A DNA stretch of 64,000 nucleotides from Collybia mongolica (lineage: Eukaryota > Basidiomycota > Agaricomycetes > Agaricales > Clitocybaceae), in NCBI GenBank assembly GCA_013420905.1, contig JAAXNY010000019.1, positions 62,001-126,000 on the forward strand, in the 5' to 3' direction. A program made the position numbers and the translations under genes. Shown one piece after another: positions 32,018 through 44,315 of this stretch. The number at the start of each line of letters is the position of its first letter. Position 1 is the first letter of the stretch. The notes beneath the pieces are model-generated. The model saw nothing but the letters and a program-made list of their open reading frames with translations. It had not been told where the DNA came from and did no database searches.

Positions 32018-32914
32018 TCAAGCTTTACACTCCGCCTTGTGCCTAGGCCAATCCACCTTCTGACATATCCTACCCAAAGGCTCACAATACCTAGCCTTCT
32101 TGCACCTTCCACATACCAACAGTTTCTTGTCCTCCCTCCCGCACGCCGTACAACACGCATCACCCCGTGCCGCGCGGCGCCTATCCTCCTTCTCCGATAT
32201 CTTCACGAAGTCCTCCAACAGGTGCTTCATAATCCGCATCATCGTCCTCACGGTACATCTATTGTTATCAGCAATATCGATATTGCCCCCGTGAGCCAAG
32301 AACCACGAAAACGCCTTTCTTGCCTCCTCAACCGCCCTTCTGTTCTGGAACTGATACACCTGGATAATGTCGTGCCCGACGGTCCCTCCGTGACGATTCC
32401 TGTTATTTACATCACCACCCGCATCGCAGAGCATTTGTGCATACTCAAGGTCGAACCCCGGCTTCGTCGAGAAGCTATGGGAGAGCGCAGTCGTTCCCGA
32501 CAGGTCCGCACCCGTCACAGGCACCCGTGCAATGTCGATGAAGAAGCGCGCGAGGTCGAGGTACGCCGTGCGCTTCTCCGGGCGGATCATCATGAAGAGC
32601 CCGAGGAGATTATACAGTGGCACTTTCGTCGGGCCCCAGCGCAGCGCATAGAGATCCTTCGACGCAGACAACTGCGACACCTCCATGCCCCCGAGGAAGA
32701 GCTCCCCTGTGGATACCCGCCCCAGGTAATCCGCGCGCACCATCATGAGCTCTCCGAGAAATAAGAGCTGCCCGTAATCGTCAAGGTCGCGCGCGGGCTC
32801 CATGCACTCGGAGGTGCAGAACGTTCTCAGTCGTTGGGACTCGTAGCCTTTCAAGTTTTCGGTGGTCTTGATGAGTTGTTCATTGGCCTGGAGAGACGCC
32901 AAAGGTTTGGTCAT
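32018..32914 (-). CDS. Ankyrin-repeat / MYND zinc-finger protein
   Basis: 298 aa from ATG 32914 (MTKPLASLQ). An alternative first exon (MHSEFQAQMKAFAESRDKPS, from about 33012) with a GTAAGG donor does not join in phase, so I keep the simple start, though this is uncertain. The middle has ankyrin-like units (TALSHSFSTKPGFDLEYAQMLCDAGGDVNNRN and FLAHGGNIDIADNN). The C-terminus is a MYND finger: CTAC, CGRC, RYC, CQKVDWPRHKAEC. Six residues (EPLGRI) separate the last two Cys ligands, where three is usual. Proteins of this kind are numerous in mushroom genomes and probably mediate protein interactions; no specific role is known. Confidence 0.75.
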   Translation of the reverse strand: MTKPLASLQANEQLIKTTENLKGYESQRLRTFCTSECMEPARDLDDYGQLLFLGELMMVRADYLGRVSTGELFLGGMEVSQLSASKDLYALRWGPTKVPLYNLLGLFMMIRPEKRTAYLDLARFFIDIARVPVTGADLSGTTALSHSFSTKPGFDLEYAQMLCDAGGDVNNRNRHGGTVGHDIIQVYQFQNRRAVEEARKAFSWFLAHGGNIDIADNNRCTVRTMMRIMKHLLEDFVKISEKEDRRRAARGDACCTACGREDKKLLVCGRCKKARYCEPLGRICQKVDWPRHKAECKA

Positions 32915-33411
32915 GCACGATGGTCCTCCGATCAACTACCTTACCTGCCAATGCTAGGCTTATCCCTGCTTTCGGCAAACGCTTTCATTTGGGCCTGAAA
33001 TTCAGAGTGCATGTTGGGTAGATTGACGTTCCAGATAGAGAAAAATGGGCTCAAGGATGATCGATGAGAGCTGGGGTTTGAGAGACGTTAGTGGCACAAA
33101 GCAAAAAGTTGACATCGTCACGGTGGCGCTGAGCGCGTCCTCAAATAAGTGATCACGTGAACGGATTTTTTTGGCAGGTTCGTGCATGCCTCAAAAAACT
33201 TGGATGGCCTAGATGCGAGGTTGACTGAGCCTCGCCCTACAGGATGATTTGATATCGCCATTTACTGGCCAGACATGATCGATGGTCAGCAATTCCTCAA
33301 CGAATGACAGACGTCCGTTTTCTCAGCTCGCTCTCCGGAGGGAAAATCCAAAGCATTCAAGAAAACAAGCACGATCTAAAGGATAACATGATAGCAGGCA
33401 AAAAAACCGAC

Positions 33412-34319
33412 CTATGCCACCATCTCCGCCAACTCTCCACTATCAACCATCTCCTGCACGACGTCCAGGCCCCCGACGAGTTCGCCGTTGATTATCAGCT
33501 GGGGGAACGTCGGCCAGTTGTTCATCACTTTTAAGCCTGAAGTAAATATCAGTACGCATTTAACGACGTGCAAACGATGGCTCGAAATAACAGATACTTA
33601 CCCTGTCGCACTCTCTCGTCCGATAGGATATTGAAGTGCGTATACGAAATTTCCTGCTCTTTCAGCAACAACGAAAGTTTTCTCGAGAACCCGCATCGTG
33701 GCGCTTCAGGCGTGCCTTTCATCAGTAGCACCACCTTGCTCTTATTCATGATCGCCCGCATCCGTGCATCTAGCTCCTCTTGCGTCTCCTGCTTTTCCTC
33801 GTTCTCCGAAGGGAGGTGCACGTTCGACGGGGGTGCAGGCGCTTGGTCAGTCCGGGAAAGAGGGTTGTAGCTGGGCCCTGAAACGTGCTTCGCAAGGGCC
33901 TGGGTCAGCGCGGGGGCATCTGCGCCGGATATACGATCGAGTAGCGTGTGTCCCTAGAAGATTGGAAGATATGTCATGGCGGATCGATCTGGTAGCTACC
34001 GACGTACTCGCAGAATAATGAATGATGGGACGGCTTCAATTTCGAATGATTCAGAGATATCGTTCTGCTCCTCCGCTTCGACCTGGGCACGTACTATTTT
34101 GAGCATCTCAAGACGTCGAAAGAGACCTGTGATACGTACATGCAAGACAAGTGCTGCTGGATACTTCTTCGCGAGCTCAACCACCACTTCGTTCATTTGT
34201 TTACACGGCTCGGCCCATGGGGCCCAAAAGTTGATCAACGACACCCTATTGAGATCTGCAGAGAGCAATTCCTGGAAGTGTGTGGGTGATGTAATTGCAT
34301 AGAAGTTTGTGCTCGCCAT
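33412..34319 (-). CDS. GRX4: Monothiol glutaredoxin Grx3/Grx4 (thioredoxin-like + CGFS domain)
   Basis: Four exons: 34140-34319, 34008-34082, 33602-33953 and 33412-33536. They total 243 aa, all in phase with introns of 54-65 bp. Residues 1-100 form a thioredoxin-like domain ([15 protein letters not shown]39; [26 protein letters not shown]). A charged linker follows, then one glutaredoxin domain with [20 protein letters not shown] (active-site C172), [23 protein letters not shown] and a C-terminus typical of the yeast Grx3/4 type. Such proteins bind a glutathione-ligated 2Fe-2S cluster at the CGFS site. They deliver iron and signal iron status to regulators in cytosol and nucleus. Start ATG is at 34319. 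Confidence 0.95.
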
Positions 34320-35458
34320 CTTGGACGTGGGCTCTGGATGAGTAAGGAACTTTGAATGAGTGGAGGTTTGTTGAAGAAACTCGGGATCGGTCTTATGCCC
34401 GGTTTAGATTCGATGGCGTTATTCGGATCTAGCCGATAGCCCCAGCCTCGATCACGGCTCTGGCCACGACGACTCAGACTCAAGTTGTACGCAAATCCAC
34501 CTCCATCGCCTTTAGAGCTTGCGGTGTCAGGTGCGTCTCAGGTTATCCCCAGTCTCGCACCATACCTGAGCCAACGTCGAGGTAACCGTCCTGTCAATAC
34601 CCTGTGGTCTCATCACAGTTGTTGGCCGGGGGCTCGAAGTCAATCATCCGCAACCATGGTCAACGACATTACTTACACTCTCGACTGATATCAGTGCCAA
34701 CACGTCTTTCTGACAAGCCCCGCAAACCCTCGATGGTGCCCACGGAGTCAAGCCCCCAAAACGGCATGCTGCTGTCAAACATGTTGTGGGCCCCTGACGC
34801 AACCACAACGCCTCTCCGTGCGAGAGCAGCATACATCGACATCCTTCAATTTTCCACAGAACTGTCAGCCGTTCACGTCGATTTTTGGTTTGGTTGAAGC
34901 TTTCCCAGGTGTTTATCTTTGGCGGGACTCATCGGGTTTTCTTTCAATGCCGGACAAGCTCTTGTGCGGCAGTAACTTGCCCTATTGACAGGCAAGGCAT
35001 GGTAGACCTTTGCGGGCATGCACAGGGTCATAGGACATCTTTAAAGTCCCAGTGAGTCATATTAATACTCGTGGTATTCGATCCATTCAACTTACCCTTT
35101 AATTTATCCTAACCCTCCTAGTTCGGAAGAACATGTCACCTTACAACAGCCGTATAATATTGCGGCGGTCGGTATGCACTAGCAAGGATATGGAAATGTT
35201 TAGCGTTTTGTTAATTAAAAGATGTCTAGAGATAGGGAGGGAATATGTAAGACAACCGCCGACAATGGCGAGTAAGAAATATAGCCATGTTTGAACGTAT
35301 ATCTTTGACGGTGTAGGGCTCCCCTCGACGATATATAGGGTCCTTGGATGAACAACAGAGTACTATCCAAGATCGATATCTGTAAATAACAAGATCGAGG
35401 GAACGCTACGGCAGAATGGTGGCACAAAGGGCCGCAGATGACCATTCGATGAATTCAT
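34320..35458. other. Intergenic between GRX4 and KU70, nothing recognised
   Basis: It contains the GRX4 promoter side and the KU70 3' flank. Open frames are short and unconvincing. Confidence 0.35.
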
Positions 35459-38412
35459 TTAATGGGCATCAAGCCACTCGGCTACTCGTTCGATTAAGTC
35501 GGCCTTTTTCCCAGAAACGGGCTGACTCTTCGTCTTGAGGAAGTCCTAATGAGGATAAGTCATCAGCCCCCACAGATCATGAGACACGATACCTTCAATT
35601 GGTCCACGCGCAGCTTCAAATACCGAGGAGATTAGGTGAGATTGGGCTTATTGTATAAATGCATGACCTACTTTGCCAAGGGTGCCAGTCTCGTACTTGC
35701 TTCGTATTTCGGCCTCGTCGACACTGACATCCTGGATGTGCCCACAGGTTCGTTTTCGGATAAATTTGGCACTAAAATAACCACTCACAGCTTTACGTTT
35801 CGACCCAGTCACCGGGGGAGCGGATACCATATCAGCTGAATCATCGTTCACTAGAGCCACCTTCCACGCTTGCATCAATTTGCCTGCGCGCTACGTCGAA
35901 AACGGAGGCGGGTCAGATTTTACGCCTCCTCGTCCAATAATATTGGCGTACTTTGTGTATCATATCAGCTTTGGGTTCTGTCAAGTCCTCGAATGACTCG
36001 GGATCATACTGCTCCCGAAACGCACTGGCTTGTAGCTGCGCATTATGATAAGCCAATGCTGAATGCGAATCACAAGGAATGGTAAGTATATGTCAAGGTA
36101 AATGGAGTAAGCAGACATGATAGCATTCACCGGGATTTGGATACGAATCAGGCGGATATGCTCCGTTTTTCACAGATAGTTTATCTATCCAGGCACGAGC
36201 CGCGTCTTTAAGTTCATCGGAAGCTATGGGGGGTTGTTATGAGAGTGCAAATCCACCTGATATACTTCTCTACGTACCCCGAAGGCCCTTCTCGATCGGT
36301 GCTGTACGGATGTCATCCGCATAAGGAAGGGGGATAAGGTGAAACCCTGCGGGGTCATTCCACCCTCCTTCATCGGGCTTTTCTTCCTAGAACACAGTTA
36401 GCTTCAGAACACCGAAAATAATCGTCTAAATTAATCAAAAACCTGAGGCAACAGTACACAGAACATCGGCTGTGCATTTCTCCGTGTCAGAGCGAGGACG
36501 AGCCCAATCTTCTTCTTTTTGATCATAGATTTGAGCAGAGCGCTGAATGTTCGTTTGCTTCCAGAATAGGACTTGTCACCAGAGGTTACTTTAACCCAGC
36601 TCCGACCCAGGATAACACATACCATTTCATCAGGATAAATGAATTGCGAATGTTTGATGTTGTCTTCGAATCTGAGTTGATCACGGTTCTTAAAACCCAG
36701 CAATTTGATCCCTGAACAAATATAAGTCTCGATACTTGAACAGTGGGGCCGGACACACCTGGCTCCCGTCCCAAGGTACGGAAAGACTTGATGTCATCTG
36801 TTGTAAAGAATGGCTATGAACAAAAATCAATCACGTCCCTCTGATAGACGAAGTGATATATATCCCGACATACACGTTGCCCAGCCTTTACAATTCGCGT
36901 ACCGACCGTACTGTCGTCCTCTTCCTCATCAGCGGCAGCGGCGGTCTCCCCAACACCCATACCATACAAAATATTCAAGGTATCAACCTCGGTTTGGTAA
37001 TCCTGCAGGATTCATTAGTAAGAACCGCGAATTTGCATTACCGACAAACCTCATCAATGTACACAGTTCGCGCCGTTGCAACCTCCATCCTGTCCCCGAG
37101 GTCCACAAAATACTTGTATGCCCCTTTCTTCTGTTCAGTGACTAGGCCATAACTTGTACAGAAGCTCAGACCGGGGGATGATAATAGCAAACCTTAACTT
37201 ACCCTTTAACACCAATGGTCAATCCTTCAGCGAATTCGAAAGGGATGCTATATTGTGCGCGCTTTGGTACTTCATGAAAGCGCATCTGCGAGAGTAAATC
37301 TTCGATACGAGAAATCGAGATTGACTCGGGGAGTACAGATGGGTCTGTCTCGTCGATATCATCTTCATCCGCAAGACTGTTTGGAAGTAAGACGGACTGA
37401 TTGGAGTAAGTTGTACTGCAGTACTGTATGGAAATTAGCACTTACAGAGTAGAAATTGGTAACATCGAAGGGCTTTTCGGTCGTACTAATAAAAAACGGC
37501 TCGACCGTAGCACCGGACTGAGTTAAGTCCTGCAAATTATTTCAGTATTATGGGCAACAGAAGAGTGCGGATGTGGTTTCACAATTAACGTTGTCCTCGC
37601 AGATGTGATGAGTTGCTTGCTGCCCGGACCCGAATGGGGATTATCCTCGTCAGTAATCAAGAAAACACGCTTGGTCGCGGTCTTCGGAGTCCTGTATAGG
37701 CCCAAAAAAAAAGTCAAACTATGCCCGTGAAAGGCGGCGATCCATAGTCTTACCCATCGCGAAGGACCCAGTTGCAGCTTGTAATAACGTCGCCCATTGC
37801 AACACGTTTCCCTGTCAATGGAGGGAAGGTCGTCCTCAATTCGTTTGGATCCTCTCGAGCAGCTTTTATCATTTGAGTTCAGGACCACACATTGACTGAT
37901 GGGGGAGACAAACCATCCAATAATTGAATCAATTCCTGTATCATGGGAGCACCAAGAGGAGATATAGGCTGATATAAATACGTGTTTTTCTTGATCTCAG
38001 AGCCTTGCCTCCGAGAGACTTCGGATTTCCTTGTCTTGAGGGGACTTGAAGGTCACATTGGTAACTCATTGTATGGGCGAAATCTCACTGTGTTAAAGAG
38101 AAGGATTCCGACAGAGTCGTTAGGTCCTACAATGATTTTCTTCTTCTGTATTTGCATCGCAGCCTCAAGGGCAGTGTATAGGTGGCACGTTGGTACGCTG
38201 TCTTCGTAGTTGGGGTCGTCGTATAGTGCGAGCATTGACTCAGAGCAGTCGATGCAGAATAGTATAACATCTTTTTTGCTTTCAAAGAACTATCGGGTTA
38301 TGGCATCTTCGTCCGTGGGGTAAGAACTTGATGAACTCCAACTCACTGAGGTGTCTTGCAACTCTTCGTCCTCATCTTCGTCAATCCTGTTCCAGTCATC
38401 GTATGGAGGCAT
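35459..38412 (-). CDS. KU70: Ku70, DNA-end-binding subunit for non-homologous end joining
   Basis: Many exons; the first eight are 38347-38412, 38089-38289, 37914-38034, 37754-37862, 37583-37691, 37446-37529, 37203-37396 and 37050-37152, all in phase. N-terminal von Willebrand-like domain: VILFCIDCSESMLALYDD, IIVGPNDSVGILLFNT, CNWVLRDG and KRVFLITDEDNPH. The Ku core follows (DLLSQMRFHEVPKRAQYSIPFEFAEG, SFRTLGREPG, IKLLGFKNRDQLRFEDNIKHSQFIYPDE, GLVLALTRRNAQPMFCVLLPQ, GFHLIPLPYADDIR). A C-terminal SAP motif (LRVDQLKDFLKTKSQPVSGKKADLIERVAEWL) ends at the TAA 35459-35461. Ku70 pairs with Ku80 (not in this window) to encircle broken DNA ends. The short exons between about 36780 and 37050 are not fully resolved. 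Confidence 0.94.
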
Positions 38413-38657
38413 TCTAGGCTAAGCTTGGTGATAAAATGCTATGTCTGTTCTTCGAGATAGGTGAAAGTCGAGGCAGCGTGGACAATTTATGAATTTAGAA
38501 TGTGCGGTACACAAAGTGCCTGACAAGGCGCGGCGGGACCGTCGTCGGGGTTCCAAACGCGTCCGTCACTCGTTAGTCACGTTTCCGTGACTTCATCGAA
38601 CGTCACAAGCCGCTTGCTCAAGATCGTCCGAGTCAATCCACTAAACCCAAAACTAAA
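38413..38657. promoter_or_regulatory. Divergent promoter region, KU70 / PTPA
   Basis: Only 245 bp separate the KU70 and PTPA start codons, so both promoters must share this interval. I saw no clear TATA box or repeated operator-like motif. Confidence 0.5.
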
Positions 38658-40153
38658 ATGTCAGCTTCCACGATAGATTTGCCCCAACTTCGCGAAATAC
38701 CCCTCCTTCAAGTTCCAGCTATTGAGACATTGCCCAAACCCAGGATCAAAACTGATCATGACCTTGAAGTTTGGCGAGGGGCTCGTTCTTATCAAGATTA
38801 TTCCCTGTTTCTGCGGCGCCTGAATGAAGCTGTAGTTGGACACTATCTGCCTTGGAATGATACGACCCCGAGCCAAGTAACAACGCCCTCTATATGGCCA
38901 AATGGTGGATGACACGGTCTATTTTTTGTGTTTTAGAGTATCCTCAGAACAATCACGCTTCTTGATAAACTGGACACGTGGATTGACGAGATACCACCTC
39001 AGGACAGTCCACAACGTTTCGGAAATCTGGCGTTCCGCACTTGGGGAAGCAGACTTGAAGAGGTTTGGTTTCACGTATCCTTGCCTACCGTTGTAGCTGA
39101 TCAAACTTTCATACAAGCGAGCAGATGATCTTCTTCGCACTCTCTTTTCCCCGGACTTCTCTGTGGTGATTCCATTCGTGAAACCATACCTTCTGACATC
39201 ATTTGGCTCCTTCACTCGGATGGACTACGGAACAGGCCACGAGACATCGTTCGCTCTCTTCCTCCTTAGCCTGACACTTGTCCGATTTTTCCAGCCTATT
39301 GAAGCAGAAGAGCGCGAATTGGTCCTACGTGTGTTCGTACGATACTTACATCTCTGTTGGAAACTACAAGACGCATACCGACTCGAACCTGCAGGGAGTC
39401 ACGGTGTCTGGGGTTTGGATGACTCTTCGTTCCTCGGATACATCTTCGGAAGTGCCCAGTTGCGAGGTTTTCCCCATTCGCTTATTCACCTTTCCCATTC
39501 TCACATACGGCATTTCAGAGCAAACAGAAATTCCCGTCTCAGCCGTCCTCCAGCAATCGTTGCCAGCAACGAACCTATATTTCTTATCGATTAACCGGAT
39601 ACGTCAAGTGAAAATTGGGCCCTTCCATGAACATTCGTCGCAACTGCATTCAATTGCGGTGGGCGTTCCGAAATGGAAGAAGGTCAACTCAGGCCTGTTC
39701 AAGATGTACGAGGTAAGCTGATCGGCCGAGACAGAAGACAAAAATAAACCCTAAATGCCACGTTTCTTATCTCAGGCCGAAGTCCTAGGGAAACGAGTGG
39801 TTGTTCAGCACATACCCCTGGGAGGGTTGTTGGAATGGGATAAGGAAATTGCTCCATCTCTGGCTCCGCAAACCCCCATGATGGCCGCAGCACCAGCTCC
39901 TTCCTCAACACAGGCCCCCCGGGCACACACGTCGACGCAGGCTCCATGGAGAGGAACATCAATGCAAGCTTTGCGGTCTACGTCAGGGCGTACCTCAACA
40001 CCAAGTCATGTAAATCTACCCCCATCACCTTTACCCTCGACGTCATCGATACTCCCACACTCTCAATCATCAACCCAGGGTGATAGGTCTGGCGTGGCTA
40101 ATATTCTCCACGATACTTCCACGGGCTCTACGCTGCACCCCGAAAATGCATAG
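38658..40153 (+). CDS. PP2A phosphatase activator PTPA (Rrd1/Rrd2-type prolyl isomerase)
   Basis: Five exons in phase: 38658-38876, 38937-39062, 39118-39466, 39519-39712 and 39776-40153 (421 aa). The PTPA core is unmistakable: [92 protein letters not shown] and [21 protein letters not shown]. The protein uses ATP/Mg and peptidyl-prolyl isomerase activity to activate PP2A-family catalytic subunits and so affects cell cycle and stress signalling. A tail of about 110 residues, rich in Pro, Ser, Thr and Gln, follows the core. Whether it is closer to Rrd1 or Rrd2 cannot be decided by eye. Confidence 0.93.
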
Positions 40154-41101
40154 GCCAGGTTGCCCTTGTAACGAAGGGTGCACGGGTGCGGACTAACATA
40201 TTCCTCGTGAAGCACAAGTGGGAGGCGACGTGTTTTTGACGAGAGAACACAGTTCCTTAATTTGGCAATCATACAGGCTACCCCGAAACCTCGCGAGAAT
40301 TTATGTTAAAGAAAGGAAGATATAGAGGATAAATATTCTCGCGCTGTCACCCGAATTGGTTGATCAGTAGGCGACCTCAGCCTTTGCGATTCTTGCGTGG
40401 TTGGGATTGTAATGTGCAGGCCGTAAATTAGCATTGGATCAATTCATTGTTGCGTAACCAGGACCTTCGTTTCAAATCTCCTCGACTCCCAGCTTTAACG
40501 CTCGAGCCGACAGAAATGGTAAGTTCAAGGAACCGTCCAAGAACGAGTTAGTGTCGCTTGTAAACCCTTATATGGACTGAGATGGATGCTCATGCCCAAC
40601 CCTGCACGCGACAACGACAATGTAAATCCCGCGGCATCAACATACTGGCGGTGTCATGCATGCTTGTCGGTGTCATGTGGAGGGAATAATACGATTAAAT
40701 CTCCGTCCAACCGACAAGGTCTCGTCCAAATGTTGTAAGCATAATGCTCAGTTTTAGTCACCTTCATTTCACGGTGAGGATTCAATTCGCGGCTTATGAC
40801 CGGTAGCCCTACCCAAGGGGTTATCTCTGTATGCTTCAGCGACAAAAAGCCTTCGCTTGCTAAGTCTCCTTATGCGGCATCTTCCATTGAAACCGTCATT
40901 ATCTCGACATTCGGGACCAGTTGGAGCGGTGGGAATTCGGTGCGTCCAGGGGTATAAATAGTTAACAGTCGGGATGGTTATGGATATCAACTCTATCAGA
41001 CGTGGACCCCTCGATCGAAGATGGACCGGCCCTGAGGCCTGAATGCCAGACCAATACACGTGCAATCTCTGTTGGACATCCAGTAAAAGATTTGTGACAT
41101 T
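40154..41101. other. Intergenic, nothing recognised
   Basis: No supported gene. The plus-strand frame starting 41043 (YTCNLCW...HLA) is too weak to call a zinc finger. Confidence 0.3.
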
Positions 41102-42060
41102 CTATTCCCATTTGGCGATGACAACAGAAGATCCTACGATTCCGGGAGGTGGCCCTCGAGGGAAGTATTTAGCAAGCGAGATCATTGGCCATCGTGCGAT
41201 TTGCATCATGCGCGGCGCCACCTCACCCCACCACATTACTAGATAGCCCGTCTTGGTCGAACACAACGCACGAAAAAAAAGGGGGGGAATATACGTAATG
41301 GTTGCGGAGTGAGTTGGGCGCTTGGAATTCCGTCTCCGCCTCGTCCTGGCGCGTCCGACGGATAGTTCGCGGAAGACCGTTCGAGACCGTGGTTTTTGCT
41401 TTCTGACTTCGGCAGGAGGGGGAAATTTAGGATCAAGACGTGTCCAAGTCTGCTGAGCGTCTATGTCTAGATATGGGTGCAATTCCACACACCACCATGC
41501 TGAGTGGTGCCATGCCTTGGGACAAGCACCATATTGTCTCCTTCTCTTGTCATCACGCCATGTTCCCTCGTCTCGGATATTCAATAATGGACTGTATATG
41601 AAAAAACGTACCTCGTTCTAAAAGGACTCGTCTGACCACCTGAATGATATCTATGTCGCAATTTTGCTCCGTGCCGATCTAAAACAGGAGAAGAGACGGC
41701 GGAAAGTTCGGGCTGACAAAAATACCTGTGTTCTGTCAATCAATTATATACATAACTAGACCGTGGACACTCACGGCCTGTCTTCGAAAGCTCGTTTGAG
41801 CACTGATAACCTGATTTCTGGGTAGTTTCACCGCATTTGTGATCTCGACAATCGATAGCGGGTGAAATACCGTAAGATCGATACTCTTCATAAAGGAGTT
41901 CTGTTGGATATAGACACCCATAGCAGCGAATCTCGCCCCGTGAGCGGGCCTGGAGTGCACTGGCTTGGTTTAAGTAGATGTGAACAGCTCGCCAAGTATG
42001 TAAGATTGAGCGAAGAAGGACGTCCGGAATACGCCGAACGCCATCGATTGTGATTTTCCG
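41102..42060 (-). CDS. Candidate multi-exon gene, unrecognised
   Basis: The minus strand shows three protein-like pieces flanked by splice-like signals. About 41960-41776 (SIDLTVFHPLSIVEITNAVKLPRNQVISAQ) precedes a GTGAGT donor. About 41680-41614 (IGTEQNCDIDIIQVVRRVLLER) starts after TTTTAG and ends before GTACGT. 41584-41102 is a 160-codon frame ending VVIAKWE. Junction phases were not resolved and no domain is recognised. It could be a lineage-specific gene or a decayed one. Confidence 0.35.
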
Positions 42061-42701
42061 AGAAAATAGTGCGGTGATCAGCGACAGCCAACCGTAAAAA
42101 AAGCAGCTCCCATAGCCTCTGTCATTACACTTCTGGCGTCGTCACAAGCTGCGCGACTTCAGAACCCCTCTGCGCCACCATTACTGACCAGGAACGAAAT
42201 AAGGATCTTCGTTTGTTGACCCTTCAGTGAGTCTATTTTCCTATTCGACGGCGACTACATGAAAACTTTTTCTGATCGTTCTGGCCTTTCATAGGTGGTC
42301 ATCTGTTAGAGGTTAGTGTCTAATGGGCGCCTTTACTGCGCTCGCTGGTGTCTGACGTTCCTTATTCTTCAGGCGAACCCCCCTAATACCCGCAACAACC
42401 CCCCAACAATCGCGGTCAACTCACATACATACCCGGCTTTTTTCTTCATCTCGTTTACTTTCAACACCTCTTCAATCGCCCTTCAAGCCCTTTCCTCGCT
42501 GAACAGGGAGCGAGGAACCCCTAACGACTGACTTACTCTTCTGCTTGCGTCCAATCCCGCCCGGCTCGCCATCGACCGTGGCGGCAGGGTATTAATCAAC
42601 CATTGAAAAAAAAAGTTCTGCTGGAACCTCACGCCCCTCCACGATCCAACTCAATAGACTCGATAGAAGCTACCGACATACCCACAATCTGCGATCCAAC
42701 A
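42061..42701. promoter_or_regulatory. 5' flank and probable leader of the ornithine decarboxylase gene
   Basis: About 640 bp without a supported gene, including pyrimidine-rich tracts and an A-run just before the ODC coding region. Fungal ODC mRNAs often have long leaders; I saw no decisive uORF arrangement. Confidence 0.35.
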
Positions 42702-44315
42702 ATGTCTCAAGTAGAAATTCTCCCGGCTCAATGCCCGACCGATTTTTCTTTCAATTGCTCCCCGTCCCAGCCTGATTCATTCCCTCGTTACGAATACCTC
42801 AACTGGTCAACCAAGGCTTTGGTAAATGACATAATCACCTCCTCTTCTTCTCGTCTCACAAACCCCGACCCCTTCTCGCCTGAGCCCCAGCCTGATACGG
42901 AAAAGCGTATCTTCCCATCGCTCCCTCCCCTTCTCCATGGACACTCCGATATTCATCTCCGCAACGGCGTCATGAACGCGTCCCGCCTCGCTGCCGCTCA
43001 CGAGCCTGATGCTGAAAAAGCCTTCTTCGTGGCAGATCTTAGCCAGGTCTACAGACAGCATCAACGCTGGAAAACGTGCCTACCCGAGATTCAACCCTTT
43101 TACGGTATGTTACTATGCAATATAAACTGCCTTCTACTCTCACACAATTTCTCATGTTCTTTCAGCCGTGAAATGCAACCCGGACCCTTACGTCATTCGC
43201 CTTCTAGCTGCCCTGGGCACTGGGTTCGATTGCGCATCGAATGGAGAAATCTCCTCGGTCTTGAACATCGGTGGAATCGATCCATCTCGTATCATCTTTG
43301 CGAATCCCTGCAAGGCCGTTTCTTTCGTACGGAGTGCTGCCAGGATGGGGGTTGATATGATGACGTTCGATAACGCGGACGAATTATACAAAATTGCACG
43401 TGCCCACCCTGGCGCAAAGCTCGTTGTTCGTATCTTGACGGATGATTCAAAGAGCCTGTGTGCCTTCGGCATCAAGTTTGGGGCACCTCTTACGACTGTT
43501 CCAGGCCTTCTCGCTAAAGCTAAGGAGCTCAGGCTTGATGTTGTCGGGGTTAGTTTCCACGTGGGGAGCGGGTGCTACGACCCCTCCGTGTACACCGATG
43601 CGATCATGCGCGCCCGTGCGGTGTTCGATATGGGCCAGGAAGCGGGTTTCACGTTTAACCTCCTGGATGTCGGGGGAGGCTTCGAAGATGCGCTCTTCGA
43701 AAAAGCAGCTTCTTTTTTGACCACCGCTATTGATCAATACTTCCCTGCCCGGGACGGAATCAAGATAATCGCCGAACCAGGCAGATTTTATGTGTCAAAA
43801 GCATTCAAGCTTGCTGCCAATATTATCGCCCGGCGAGCCCCTCTTGCCGGAGGGGTAACTGTCCCATCAGAGGACTCCGATCAACCAGGTGTTATGTGTC
43901 AGTATTGTTCTGTTATTCAGAGATCGAGTTAACATTCTCCACCGCAGACTACATCAATGATGGGGTTTATGGTGCATTCAACTGTATCCTGTTCGATCAT
44001 CAAGTCATCCACCCATATGTACTGTCTTTCAACGGATCGTTTCACGTCCCCTCCTCCGAGCCCCAGATGCTTAGCAGTGTCTGGGGCCCAACATGCGATT
44101 CCATCGACTGTGTCTCGCCCAAAACCACGCTGCCGAGTGGACTCCGGGTCGGAGATTGGCTCGGGTTTGATAACATGGGGGCTTACACGGTTTGCGCTGC
44201 GAGCCAATTCAACGGGTTTGAACTCAGCAACGTGATCTACACAACGGGAGGCATCGGAGCTTCCGAGGTGTACAATGCCCTTGCCGCATTTGCCGAAAAT
44301 GGACACGGACTTTGA
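42702..44315 (+). CDS. SPE1: Ornithine decarboxylase
   Basis: Three exons: 42702-43104, 43166-43897 and 43948-44315, in phase (500 aa). The start is ATG 42702 (MSQVEILPAQCP); a longer frame upstream begins only with TTG. Group IV decarboxylase landmarks: FYAVKCNPDP with the PLP Schiff-base lysine K137, FDCASNGEI, VSFHVGSGC, LDVGGGFE, IIAEPGRFYV, NDGVYGAFNC, and WGPTCDSIDC with catalytic C428 at the dimer interface. Then VGDWLGFDNMGAYT. The enzyme is a cytosolic homodimer that makes putrescine, the first step of polyamine synthesis. Fungal and animal ODC is controlled by antizyme; the antizyme gene is not in this window. The N-terminal ~90 residues are Ser/Pro-rich and variable, as in other fungal ODCs. 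Confidence 0.96.

Noticed and set aside
31979..32764. A 261-codon plus-strand ORF
   Set aside because: It is antisense to the Ank/MYND gene, whose zinc finger and ankyrin motifs are convincing.
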